From the NCBI GenBank assembly GCA_964346395.1, contig CAYFUT010000070.1, forward strand, positions 1 to 12,780: DNA of 12,780 bases. The letters run 5' to 3'. Positions within the stretch are counted from its first letter, which is position 1. The number at the start of each line of letters is the position of its first letter. Below, one piece after another: positions 6,958 through 12,780 of this stretch. The translations under genes were made by a program, and so were the position numbers. A model generated the notes under the pieces. That model was not told the origin of the DNA, did not search any database, and saw only the letters and a list, made by a program, of their open reading frames with translations. This stretch comes from CAYFUT01 sp964346395 (GTDB lineage: Bacteria; Bacillota; Halanaerobiia; Halobacteroidales; Halobacteroidaceae).

Positions 6958-7759
6958 TCAAGATTTAGCTCTCGACAATTCCCGGATTCCGAAACCAGAT
7001 CCCTCCTTAAAATGGAAATGGACGCTTGGACTGTTGACTATAGGATTATTTTTTGTTTGGAGTGTTCTGGGAACTGGATTTAATTTAGGAGTAATAGCCC
7101 AGGGAATGCCTGATTTTATAGGTTTAATGAGGAAAATGTATCCCCCTAGGTGGGCTACTTTTCCTAGTTTAATTGAAGCATTTATAGAAACAATCCAAAT
7201 AGCAATAGTAGGTTCTTTTGTAGGATCAGTGCTGGCAATTCCAGTTAGTCTGCTGGCAGCAAATACTATTAATCATAATCAATATTTATATATTTTTAGC
7301 AAAGGAATTATGAATTTAATTCGAACGATACCGCAATTATTATATGCAGCTTTGCTTGTATCAGCTGTAGGTTTAGGTCCTTTTTCCGGTGTAATAGCTT
7401 TAATTTTCTTTTCCTTGGCTATTGTAGCTAAATTAACTAGTGAAAATTTAGAAGCAATTGATACGGGTTCGATCGAAGCTTTGGAGGCGGCAGGAGCTAA
7501 TAAATTAGAAATAATTAAGTATGCAGTAGTACCTCAAATTGCTCCTAGTTATGTAAGTTATAGCCTTTATGTATTTGAAATTAATATTAGAACTTCGGCT
7601 GTTTTAGGAATGGTTGGAGCAGGCGGAATAGGACAGACTTTAATGACCTCTTTAAATTTATTTATGTACAAACGAGCGGCTACTATTATAATAGCTACTT
7701 TTGGTTTAGTATTATTAATTGACTTGGTTAGTATAAAATTAAGAGAAAGGTTGATTTGA
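6947..7759 (+). CDS. phnE: Phosphonate-type ABC transporter permease, first copy
   Basis: This is a PhnE-family inner-membrane permease. The frame is open back to an ATG at 6905, but the ATG at 6947 has an SD-like GGTCGTGAT (6934-6942) at usable spacing and gives the family length of 270 residues. It overlaps phnC by 11 bp. A hydrophilic N-terminus is followed by a first helix at about 25-45, then helices at about 83-106, 122-165 and 215-263. The cytoplasmic EAA loop that docks on PhnC is at 177-197 (EALEAAGANKLEIIKYAVVPQ in part). GMVGAGGIG at 221-229 is a family hallmark. It pairs with the next gene, from which it is clearly diverged, so the channel is probably a heterodimer. Confidence 0.92.
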   Translation: MSSNQDLALDNSRIPKPDPSLKWKWTLGLLTIGLFFVWSVLGTGFNLGVIAQGMPDFIGLMRKMYPPRWATFPSLIEAFIETIQIAIVGSFVGSVLAIPVSLLAANTINHNQYLYIFSKGIMNLIRTIPQLLYAALLVSAVGLGPFSGVIALIFFSLAIVAKLTSENLEAIDTGSIEALEAAGANKLEIIKYAVVPQIAPSYVSYSLYVFEINIRTSAVLGMVGAGGIGQTLMTSLNLFMYKRAATIIIATFGLVLLIDLVSIKLRERLI

Positions 7760-7760
7760 T

Positions 7761-8549
7761 ATGCAATTACAGAAAAAACCAGAACGTTCTTGGTTAAATA
7801 AAAATGCCTCCTGGCTAATTTTAGGGGTTGTCCTGGCAGCAGTCATTTGGGCAGCGAGAGGAATTAATATTAATTATAGTAAACTAATCACTGGTTTTTC
7901 GGCGATAAAAAAAATCATTTTTTTGATGCTGCCGCCTGATTGGTCTTATTTAGAGCGGACGCTAATGCGGATGGTGCAGTCAATCCATATCTCGTTCTTG
8001 GGAACTTTAATTGGCAGTATTTTAGCTGTTCCTGTTGCTTTTCTAGCTGCTAACAATTTATTTGCTTATAGATTTGTTTCTTGGTTTGGACGACAGATGT
8101 TGAATGCAGTTAGGACTTTTCCTGAGTTGATCTTAGCTGTCTTTTTTGTAGCCTCTTTTGGTCCTGGTCAGTTAGCAGGATTGATGGCGGTAGGAATTCA
8201 TTCTACCGGTATGCTTGGCAAATTATATACTGATGTAATTGAAGATATTGACGAGGGTTCTATTCAGGCATTGCAAGCTAGTGGTGCTAATAAATTAGAA
8301 GTACTCTGGTATGCGGTAATACCTCAAGTTTTACCTCAGTTTTTAGCCACTTCGATTTATCGGTTTGAGATTAATATGCGGGCTTCTACCGTGTTAGGAT
8401 TGGTAGGGGCGGGAGGAATTGGTGTTATTCTAAATCAAGCCCTTAATTATAGAAAATGGTCAGTAGTAGGTATGGCGCTGTTAGTAGTAATTATTGGGGT
8501 TAGTATTATTGATTATTCAAGTGCCTATTTGAGAAATAAAATAGTTTAA
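7761..8549 (+). CDS. phnE: Phosphonate-type ABC transporter permease, second copy
   Basis: This is the second PhnE permease, 262 residues long. The start is one base after the stop of the first phnE, with AAAGGTTGAT just upstream inside that gene. It has a membrane helix at about 17-33, further helices across 75-160 and 210-252, an EAA loop at 168-189 (QALQASGANKLEVLWYAVIP) and the LGLVGAGGIG hallmark at 212-221. The EAA loops of the two permeases are similar but not identical, pointing to an old duplication. It is the last gene of the operon; a terminator begins 27 bp downstream. No catabolic phn gene follows. Confidence 0.92.
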   Translation: MQLQKKPERSWLNKNASWLILGVVLAAVIWAARGININYSKLITGFSAIKKIIFLMLPPDWSYLERTLMRMVQSIHISFLGTLIGSILAVPVAFLAANNLFAYRFVSWFGRQMLNAVRTFPELILAVFFVASFGPGQLAGLMAVGIHSTGMLGKLYTDVIEDIDEGSIQALQASGANKLEVLWYAVIPQVLPQFLATSIYRFEINMRASTVLGLVGAGGIGVILNQALNYRKWSVVGMALLVVIIGVSIIDYSSAYLRNKIV

Positions 8550-8575
8550 AATTTTAGATAAAAGTCCGGTTTATC

Positions 8576-8607
8576 AGTTGGGCTGATTAGCCCAACTTTT
8601 ATTTTTT
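8576..8607 (+). terminator. Terminator of the phnDCEE operon
   Basis: A perfect 9-bp stem (AGTTGGGCT at 8576-8584, AGCCCAACT at 8589-8597) with a GATT loop is followed by a T-rich tract, TTTATTTTTT. It separates the transporter operon from the chemoreceptor gene. A TATAAT at 8607-8612 just after it may be the -10 of the chemoreceptor promoter, though no good -35 accompanies it. Confidence 0.88.
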
Positions 8608-8659
8608 ATAATTATGATAAAGAAGAAATTTAATAGAAAGTCAATTTGGGGTGATGCAA

Positions 8660-10618
8660 ATGAATATTAAGGGGAAAATTATAACTGCTATTTTGGTCTG
8701 TACCTTAGGAGCAGCGGTTGTTATTGGAGCTTTTAGTACTTTCAAAATGGGTACTATTATTGAGCGAGAAACTAAAAATACGCTGCAAGAAAAAGCCAAA
8801 AGTTATGGCTATCAAATTGACCAGCAGTTGAAGAGGATTAGACTTCAGGCTAATTATTTAACTTCGTCAATTACTAATTCAGTTAATGCGCAGAAAATAA
8901 AGATGTTTTTAATTAATTATAAACGGAATACCATTACCCCATTAATAAAAAGAACAGCTCAATTGGATGGGATTAAAGGAGCTTATTTTTATTTTAATCC
9001 TGAATTGATTGGAAAAGCGCATGATGTTTGGTTTGCTAATCCCGCCGGAGGGAAGGAAGAGTATGTTAAACAGCCGGAACTGGCTAAGGAAAAATATTCT
9101 CCCGATAATTCTCGAATGGATTGGTATTATCAAGCAATAGACGAGAAAACAGGTGTCTGGACAACCCCTCATTCCAGTCGAGTTGATGATACGACTGTAA
9201 TTTCCTATAATCAAGCTATTTACAAAGGAGATTTGTTGATTGGAGTGTTAGGAATTAATTTTGATTTTGCTTCAATTCAGGAAATGGTGGAGCAGTTGCA
9301 GGTAAAACAGTCGGGATATGGGTTTTTGGTCAATAATAAATCTCAATTTTTGTTTCCCCTTCAATATAATCAGCAGTCTTTAGCTGATAGTCAGCTGTCT
9401 GCTGTAGCGGAAGAAATGAGACAAAATGGTACTGGAGTAAGTGAATATTCAACTGCTGATTCCCAGCAGACAGTAGGTTATACCCACTTGTCTAATGGGT
9501 GGTTGCTCGGTATTTCCCTGGCTAAAAATAAAATGTTTGCCCGGCGTAATAGATTAGTTTTGCTTTTAATTACTATTATTATAGGAGTTAGTGGATTAGC
9601 AGTGGTAGGCAGCTATTATTTTGGCAGTAAAATTTCAGAACCGATAGAAGAGGCAGTAGCAGAATGCAATCAAATGGCAGCAGGAAATTTTTCTAACCAG
9701 TTAGGTTCTCATTTGACGGAGAGGCAAGATGAAATTGGTGATTTAGCAGAGAGTTTAAATCATGTAATTGTTTATTTGCAGAGAATGGTAACTAGCATTA
9801 AAGAAACTATTGAAAATTTGTCTGGACATGGCCAACAGTTGTCTGAGTCAGTAGAAGCAGGTCAGAATACAATTCAAGCTACAAAAGAAGTAATTGAAGA
9901 AATGTCGGCTAGCATTCAGCAGATTTCGACTTCCACTAATAAAGTAGTAGAGTTAGCTCAGAGGTCGGATGCTAAAGCTGAAACTGGGAGTCAAAATATA
10001 GTGAGTACATTAGAAAAAATGGGCGACATTAATCAAGCAGTAGACGAAACAGTTTGTCAAATTGAAGAATTGAATACTACTTCGCAGGAAATAGAAAAAA
10101 TTGTAGCTATGATTGCTAAAATTGCTGAGCAGACAAATTTATTGGCGTTGAATGCAAGCATAGAAGCGGCTCGGGCTGGTTCTACCAGGAAGGAGGCAAG
10201 TAGTCGGGAAGGAAAAGCAGGCGAGGGATTTGCTGTGGTAGCAGAGGAAATTCGGCAGTTAGCTGATGAAACTTCGCAAGCTACGGAGGAAATTGCTGAA
10301 TTAATCGATGAAACGCAGGCAAAAGCTGACCAAGGGGTAAAAGCAGTTCAAAGAGTTAAAGAAAAAGTAGCTACGGGAAATAAAATTGCTAGAGAAACAA
10401 AACAGGTAACGGAAGAAATTATTGAGGCTAGTCAAGATACTACGCAGCAAGTAGAGCAAACTGCTCAAGAAACTAATAAGCTAGCGAAAAATAGTGATGA
10501 AATTGTAGCTGATACTGATGAAATAAAGAAAATGTCAGAAAACATTGCATATTCTGCTCAAGAATTGGCGGAAGTGACAAAAGATTTAAAAAAATTAGTT
10601 AGTCAGTTTCAAATTTAA
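8660..10618 (+). CDS. Methyl-accepting chemotaxis protein with dCache sensor, HAMP and signalling domain
   Basis: This is a transmembrane chemoreceptor of 652 residues. The open frame reaches GTG 8651, but GGGGTGAT (8648-8655) overlaps that codon and fits the ATG at 8660. Domains: TM1 at about 6-27; extracytoplasmic dCache-like sensor about 35-290, with the MDWYYQA and ISYNQAIYKGDLLIGVLGIN blocks; TM2 about 298-321; HAMP 322-375 with Pro328 and DEIGDL; then a long coiled-coil signalling domain ending in QFQI. The CheA/CheW-binding hairpin (IAEQTNLLALNASIEAARAG ... GFAVVAEEI) carries about 11 extra residues at the turn. There is no CheR-tethering pentapeptide. The ligand is unknown. The phn operon lies just upstream but is separated by a terminator. 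Confidence 0.93.
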   Translation: MNIKGKIITAILVCTLGAAVVIGAFSTFKMGTIIERETKNTLQEKAKSYGYQIDQQLKRIRLQANYLTSSITNSVNAQKIKMFLINYKRNTITPLIKRTAQLDGIKGAYFYFNPELIGKAHDVWFANPAGGKEEYVKQPELAKEKYSPDNSRMDWYYQAIDEKTGVWTTPHSSRVDDTTVISYNQAIYKGDLLIGVLGINFDFASIQEMVEQLQVKQSGYGFLVNNKSQFLFPLQYNQQSLADSQLSAVAEEMRQNGTGVSEYSTADSQQTVGYTHLSNGWLLGISLAKNKMFARRNRLVLLLITIIIGVSGLAVVGSYYFGSKISEPIEEAVAECNQMAAGNFSNQLGSHLTERQDEIGDLAESLNHVIVYLQRMVTSIKETIENLSGHGQQLSESVEAGQNTIQATKEVIEEMSASIQQISTSTNKVVELAQRSDAKAETGSQNIVSTLEKMGDINQAVDETVCQIEELNTTSQEIEKIVAMIAKIAEQTNLLALNASIEAARAGSTRKEASSREGKAGEGFAVVAEEIRQLADETSQATEEIAELIDETQAKADQGVKAVQRVKEKVATGNKIARETKQVTEEIIEASQDTTQQVEQTAQETNKLAKNSDEIVADTDEIKKMSENIAYSAQELAEVTKDLKKLVSQFQI

Positions 10619-10629
10619 TAATTTGCTGA

Positions 10630-10988
10630 GCAGCCGAAAGGCTATTAGCAGCAGATTTAAAATTTGTGATTGCGTTACCAGCAACGGGGGCTGATGATGC
10701 TCTTACTATTGCTCGGCGGATTTAAGGAGAGCTGGTGGAAGTAAATTAGTTTCAAGCGGAGATTGAAGAAGATTTAAAAAAGTGATTTTGTATGACAAAT
10801 ACCGTTTAACTTGTTCTATTGGAATAGCAGAGAATAATGCTACTAATAATTTCAATAATGATGAAGTATTGAAAAGAACTGATCGGGTTTATATCAAGCG
10901 AAAAGTGGAGGAAAAAATAATATTAAACTTTGGAGCGGACAGTAAATCAAGATTAAACTATGAGCTTATAAATAGCTGTGAAAATTAA
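10630..10988 (+). pseudogene. Remnant of a GGDEF (diguanylate cyclase) domain
   Basis: Frame 1 from 10630 gives AAERLLAADLKFVIALPATG, then ADDALTIARRI, a TAA at 10732-10734, GELVEVN, a TAG at 10747-10749, then FQAEIEEDLKK and a stop at 10783. A shift to frame 3 at about 10782 continues with YRLTCSIGIAENN, then NDEVLKRTDRVYIKRK and a stop at 10986. This tracks the second half of a GGDEF domain: the strand after GGDEF (FVIALP), the IAxRIR helix, the SIGIA strand and a worn ADxALYxAK helix. The GGDEF motif itself reads AADLKF, and everything 5' of it is missing. Two stops plus a frameshift make this a dead gene. No terminator is seen between it and the MCP gene. Confidence 0.72.
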
Positions 10989-11023
10989 TTAACTGAGTGT
11001 AGTAGGTGGAGATGGAGAAAGGT

Positions 11024-11065
11024 TACCCCCGGGCCAACTTCTTACTTGAAGTTGGCCCGGGGGTA
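11024..11065 (+). other. Strong hairpin after the GGDEF remnant, possible weak terminator
   Basis: A perfect 18-bp stem (11024-11041 with 11048-11065) has a TTACTT loop. It is followed only by TTTAG, so it lacks the T-tract of the related hairpin at 4941. It could end transcription from the MCP side inefficiently, protect an mRNA 3' end, or simply be a mobile palindrome. Confidence 0.6.
11028..11061 (+). repeat. Palindromic repeat, copy 2
   Basis: The 34-nt core is identical to 4945-4978: arms CCCGGGCCAACTTC and GAAGTTGGCCCGGG, loop TTACTT. Flanking outer pairs are TACC/GGTA instead of AAGT/ACTT. Sequence beyond the hairpin is not shared between the copies. Confidence 0.85.
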
Positions 11066-11141
11066 TTTAGAATGAATAGATTTATTACTTAAGAAAACCT
11101 TGTTTTTATGTAAATCTAATAACATATTCTTACAGACAACA

Positions 11142-11147
11142 TATAAT
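11142..11147 (+). promoter_or_regulatory. Candidate -10 for the cupin gene
   Basis: TATAAT lies 37 bp upstream of GTG 11179. No clear -35 is found 16-18 bp before it (ATAACA at 11119-11124 is the best-spaced hexamer). The stretch 11066-11169 is otherwise AT-rich without other structure. Confidence 0.4.
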
Positions 11148-11178
11148 ATAAAAAAAGCTTACGAAAGGGATGATTAAT

Positions 11179-11637
11179 GTGAATGATGATGATTATATAA
11201 TTAATCCGCGGCCCCCGAAACAAGCTACTAAGTTAAAGGATTATGGGCCTTGCCCGTTTGTGGTTAATATTGAAGAAGCTACTACGCAAAATGATTATTA
11301 CCGGACTGCTTTGTGGACAGGAGAACATCTGCAGCTTACATTAATGAGCATCAATGTTCGTGATGATATAGGTTTAGAGATCCATCCTGAACTTGATCAA
11401 TTTATACGTATTGAGGAAGGACGAGGAATTGTTAAGATGGGGGATAGAAAAGAACAGTTAGATTTCGAAGCAAAAGTTTATGATGACTATGCAATATTTA
11501 TTCCGGCTGGTAAATGGCACAATCTGATTAATACAGGTCGGAAACCACTTAAATTATATGCTATTTATGCTCCACCTGAGCATTCCCGGGGTACAGTTCA
11601 TGAAACTAAAAAAGATGCTGAAGAGAACCACAGATAA
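11179..11637 (+). CDS. Cupin domain protein (mannose-6-phosphate isomerase-like fold), function unknown
   Basis: This is a single-domain cupin of about 152 residues. The longest frame starts at ATG 11170, but GAAAGGG directly abuts that codon and is properly spaced for GTG 11179. Cupin motif 1 spans about 65-81: GLEIHPELDQFIRIEEG, with His69 and candidate metal ligands Glu67, Asp73 and Gln74. The usual first His of HxH is replaced by Glu. Motif 2 is PAGKWHNLIN at 109-118, an exact PxGxxHxxxN with His114. Such proteins bind one divalent metal in a small beta barrel and can be isomerases, dioxygenases or sugar/metabolite binders. The substrate is not deducible. It stands alone, with no obvious terminator before the next promoter region. 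Confidence 0.87.
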   Translation: MNDDDYIINPRPPKQATKLKDYGPCPFVVNIEEATTQNDYYRTALWTGEHLQLTLMSINVRDDIGLEIHPELDQFIRIEEGRGIVKMGDRKEQLDFEAKVYDDYAIFIPAGKWHNLINTGRKPLKLYAIYAPPEHSRGTVHETKKDAEENHR

Positions 11638-11712
11638 TAAGATTCATTAATAAAAAAATCCATACTTATCTGACTAATATTTATTTTTCTGGACTTTTAC
11701 TTTAATATAATT

Positions 11713-11780
11713 AATACTTCCATTAAGTATATTAAAGTATAGTTGACAAATAGTTAAATAAATACTATAATATACTTAAG
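11713..11780 (+). promoter_or_regulatory. Cluster of AAGTAT/ATACTT half-sites around the DUF2089 promoter
   Basis: A 12-bp inverted repeat, TTAAGTATATTA (11723-11734) and TAATATACTTAA (11768-11779), brackets the promoter. One arm lies 8 bp upstream of the -35 and the other overlaps the -10 and start region, with centres 45 bp apart. Within it AAGTATA repeats directly at 11725 and 11735, one helical turn apart. Another ATACTT lies at 11714-11719, and one more further upstream at 11662-11667. This arrangement suits a repressor that binds several sites and could loop the DNA. The adjacent DUF2089 protein is an obvious but unproven candidate. Confidence 0.5.
11743..11771 (+). promoter_or_regulatory. 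Perfect consensus SigA promoter for the DUF2089-SHOCT operon
   Basis: TTGACA (11743-11748), a 17-bp spacer and TATAAT (11766-11771) match the housekeeping consensus at all 12 positions. This is the best promoter in the window. The predicted leader of about 75 nt contains a small hairpin around TTTAC-GCC-GTAAA-like sequence at 11787-11809. An unregulated promoter this strong would be costly, which supports repression through the surrounding repeats. Confidence 0.85.
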
Positions 11781-11852
11781 ATAAATTAATTATTTACGCC
11801 GTAAAATTAGAATATTCAATAAACCACTTAATTATTTTAATAAAAGGGGGTG

Positions 11853-12236
11853 GTGCCAATTAAATCAGAAATTATAGGGAAGTGTCCAGTGTGTAATAAT
11901 GAACTAGAAGTTACTAAACTCCACTGCAATGCTTGTGGAACTTCAATTGAAGGTCAGTTTGAGATCTGTAGATTTTGCCAACTTAATGCTGAGGAAACAA
12001 AGTTTTTAGAAACATTTATTAAGTGTAAGGGAAATATTAAAGAAGTTGAAAAGGCTCTGGACATTTCTTATCCGACAGTTAAACGCAAATTAAATCAAGT
12101 AATTAGTTCTTTGGGCTATGATTTAGAATCCACTCCTGAAGATGAAAAAGAATCAGAAAGAAAAAAGATTCTTGATAAACTAGAAAACGGGGCAATCTCT
12201 TCTGAAGAAGCTGTGGAATTGCTAAGTGATTTATAA
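11853..12236 (+). CDS. DUF2089 family protein: zinc ribbon, helix-turn-helix and SHOCT-like tail
   Basis: This 127-residue cytoplasmic protein is probably a DNA-binding regulator. Residues 11-28 form a zinc ribbon (CPVC and HCNAC, Cys11/14/25/28). Residues 47-90 match the DUF2089 HTH region (FLETFIKCKGNIKEVEKAL, then ISYPTVKRKLNQVI), similar in layout to sigma region 4-type HTHs. Residues 101-127 are a helical SHOCT-like module (SERKKILDKLENGAISSEEA). An extra Cys39-x-x-Cys42 (ICRFC) lies between ribbon and HTH. There is no ATG. Two GTGs occur at 11850 and 11853 inside AAAAGGGGGTGGTG. GTG 11853 has the better spacing from AAAGG; an ATT at 11859 would fit the GGGGG even better. The gene is the first of a two-gene operon behind a consensus promoter. 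Confidence 0.88.
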   Translation: MPIKSEIIGKCPVCNNELEVTKLHCNACGTSIEGQFEICRFCQLNAEETKFLETFIKCKGNIKEVEKALDISYPTVKRKLNQVISSLGYDLESTPEDEKESERKKILDKLENGAISSEEAVELLSDL

Positions 12237-12259
12237 ATCTATTGAGGAGGTAATTAACC

Positions 12260-12643
12260 ATGAACGAAGAGCGGAAAAGAATTTTAGATATGCTGGAAGC
12301 AGGCAAGATTGATGCCCAGGAGGCGGAGAAGTTATTGTCTGCTCTTGATAGCGATGAGGAAGAAGATAATCAGGAGTTGACGAAAGATACAACAGAAAAA
12401 TCCAGTGCTTTGCGAATTAAAGTGACTGAGGGAGGCAAAGAGAAAGTAAATATGAATATTCCCCTTTCAATTGCCAAAGCAGTAATGGGCTTTATTCCTG
12501 GGGGAGCTAAACAGAAAATCAGAGAAAAGGGAATTGATATTGATGAGATTATTGAGGAAGTGAAAAATGGAACCAGCAAGGGGAAAATCATTGATATTGA
12601 TGATGAAGAAAATGGTGATAAAGTGGAGATTTTTGTAGAATAA
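12260..12643 (+). CDS. SHOCT-like domain protein, partner of the DUF2089 gene
   Basis: This is a soluble acidic protein of 127 residues, started by an ATG after GAGGAGGT (12244-12251), 23 bp past the DUF2089 gene. Residues 3-29 are a SHOCT-like helical pair (EERKRILDMLEAGKIDAQEA), 16 of 26 residues identical to the tail of the DUF2089 protein. An acidic linker follows (30-46). The C-terminal domain at 50-127 holds LRIKVTEGGKEKVNMNIPLS, an amphipathic FIPGGAKQKIREKGIDIDEI stretch, and a closing GKIIDIDDEENGDKVEIFVE. Such proteins commonly accompany DUF2089, and similar N-terminal modules occur in YvlB and LiaX-type envelope-stress proteins. It has no signal peptide or membrane segment. A regulatory or sensing role is inferred; the biochemical function is unknown. 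Confidence 0.82.
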   Translation: MNEERKRILDMLEAGKIDAQEAEKLLSALDSDEEEDNQELTKDTTEKSSALRIKVTEGGKEKVNMNIPLSIAKAVMGFIPGGAKQKIREKGIDIDEIIEEVKNGTSKGKIIDIDDEENGDKVEIFVE

Positions 12644-12690
12644 GGAGCGAAATTTAGATTTACCAAACATAATTAAAGCTTTATTTCGGT

Positions 12691-12729
12691 AATAGCTAAT
12701 GGTTAGGGAACTAACTGTTAGCTATTTTT
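12691..12729 (+). terminator. Terminator of the DUF2089-SHOCT operon
   Basis: A 16-bp stem (12691-12706 with 12711-12726) contains two adjacent G-U pairs and a GGAA (GNRA-type) tetraloop, and TTTTTG closes it. The G-U pairs form only in plus-strand RNA, matching the operon's direction. The last 50 bases of the window beyond it show no recognisable feature. Confidence 0.85.
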
Positions 12730-12780
12730 GTGTGCTCCGTAAACTATAGAAATAGCAGATGTGAATTCTGTCCATGCTGT

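Noticed and set aside
8576..8597. Phn terminator as a third copy of the repeated palindrome
   Set aside because: It shares only a GTTGG/CCAAC-type segment; the stem, loop and length differ, so the resemblance is likely chance.
8600..8650. SigD/FliA-type promoter for the chemoreceptor
   Set aside because: I looked for a TAAA element followed at about 15 bp by GCCGATAT-like sequence; only loose AT-rich matches occur. A TATAAT at 8607 is more likely.
9077..9250. Amino-acid-sensing motif in the dCache domain
   Set aside because: The Arg expected before the Trp-Tyr pair is not in place (MDWYY), so an amino-acid ligand cannot be claimed.
11641..11700. Possible terminator after the cupin gene (TCCA ... 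TGGA)
   Set aside because: The stem is four base pairs with a loop near 30 nt; unsupported.
12370..12670. Minus-strand open frames of 98 and 67 residues
   Set aside because: They are antisense to the SHOCT-like gene, with low-complexity Ser/Ile/Phe composition and no SD.
1..12780. CRISPR arrays, tRNA or rRNA genes, insertion sequences, known riboswitches
   Set aside because: No regularly spaced repeat array, cloverleaf, rRNA-like segment, transposase frame or recognisable riboswitch core was found on reading both strands by eye; a covariance-model search was not possible.

Overview
The window looks like chromosome of a low-GC anaerobic member of the Firmicutes. The AT-rich codons, Gram-positive-style Shine-Dalgarno (SD) sites and family mix (tandem ABC exporters, PhnCDE1E2, DUF2089 plus SHOCT-like pair, large MCP) fit the Halanaerobiales best. 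That assignment is inference. One clue is that the PhnD-type binding protein has a cleavable signal peptide without a lipobox cysteine, which suits a cell with a periplasm, as the diderm Halanaerobiales have. No rRNA, tRNA, transposase, phage gene or CRISPR array is visible.

Layout. 1-2870: two translationally coupled ABC exporter half-transporters, the first cut by the window edge, ending at a terminator. 2930-3691, minus strand: a TSUP (TauE/SafE) membrane transporter with an extended -10 promoter. 3964-4356: a cysteine-less carboxymuconolactone decarboxylase-like protein. 4361-4627: a decayed reading frame with two in-frame stops and no start. 4677-4898: a single-domain NifU-like Fe-S protein, followed by a very strong hairpin terminator. 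4990-5175: a leader holding a second hairpin and a PhoP-box-like 11-bp direct-repeat array. 5176-8549: a phnD-phnC-phnE1-phnE2 uptake operon with a hairpin between phnD and phnC, ended by a terminator. 8660-10618: a Cache/HAMP chemoreceptor with an unusual insertion at its signalling tip. 10630-10988: a broken GGDEF domain. 11024-11065: a second copy of the hairpin found after the NifU-like gene. 11179-11637: a cupin. 11853-12643: a DUF2089 zinc-ribbon/HTH protein and a SHOCT-like partner, behind a perfect consensus promoter embedded in repeated half-sites and ended by a terminator.

How the parts work together. PhnD would capture a phosphonate- or phosphite-like oxyanion outside the membrane, the two PhnE permeases form the channel and PhnC powers it. 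No C-P lyase, phosphonatase or phosphite dehydrogenase gene lies in the window, so the substrate and its fate are unknown. The PhoP-like boxes suggest induction by phosphate starvation. The DUF2089/SHOCT pair looks like a small self-regulating module, because the two proteins share a C-terminal/N-terminal helical module and their promoter carries candidate operators.

The least explained items are the DUF2089/SHOCT module with its operator array, the repeated hairpin with compensatory outer base pairs, the MCP tip insertion, and the two gene remnants. Several starts differ from the longest open frame, because the SD sequence lies inside or directly against the longer frame's first codons.
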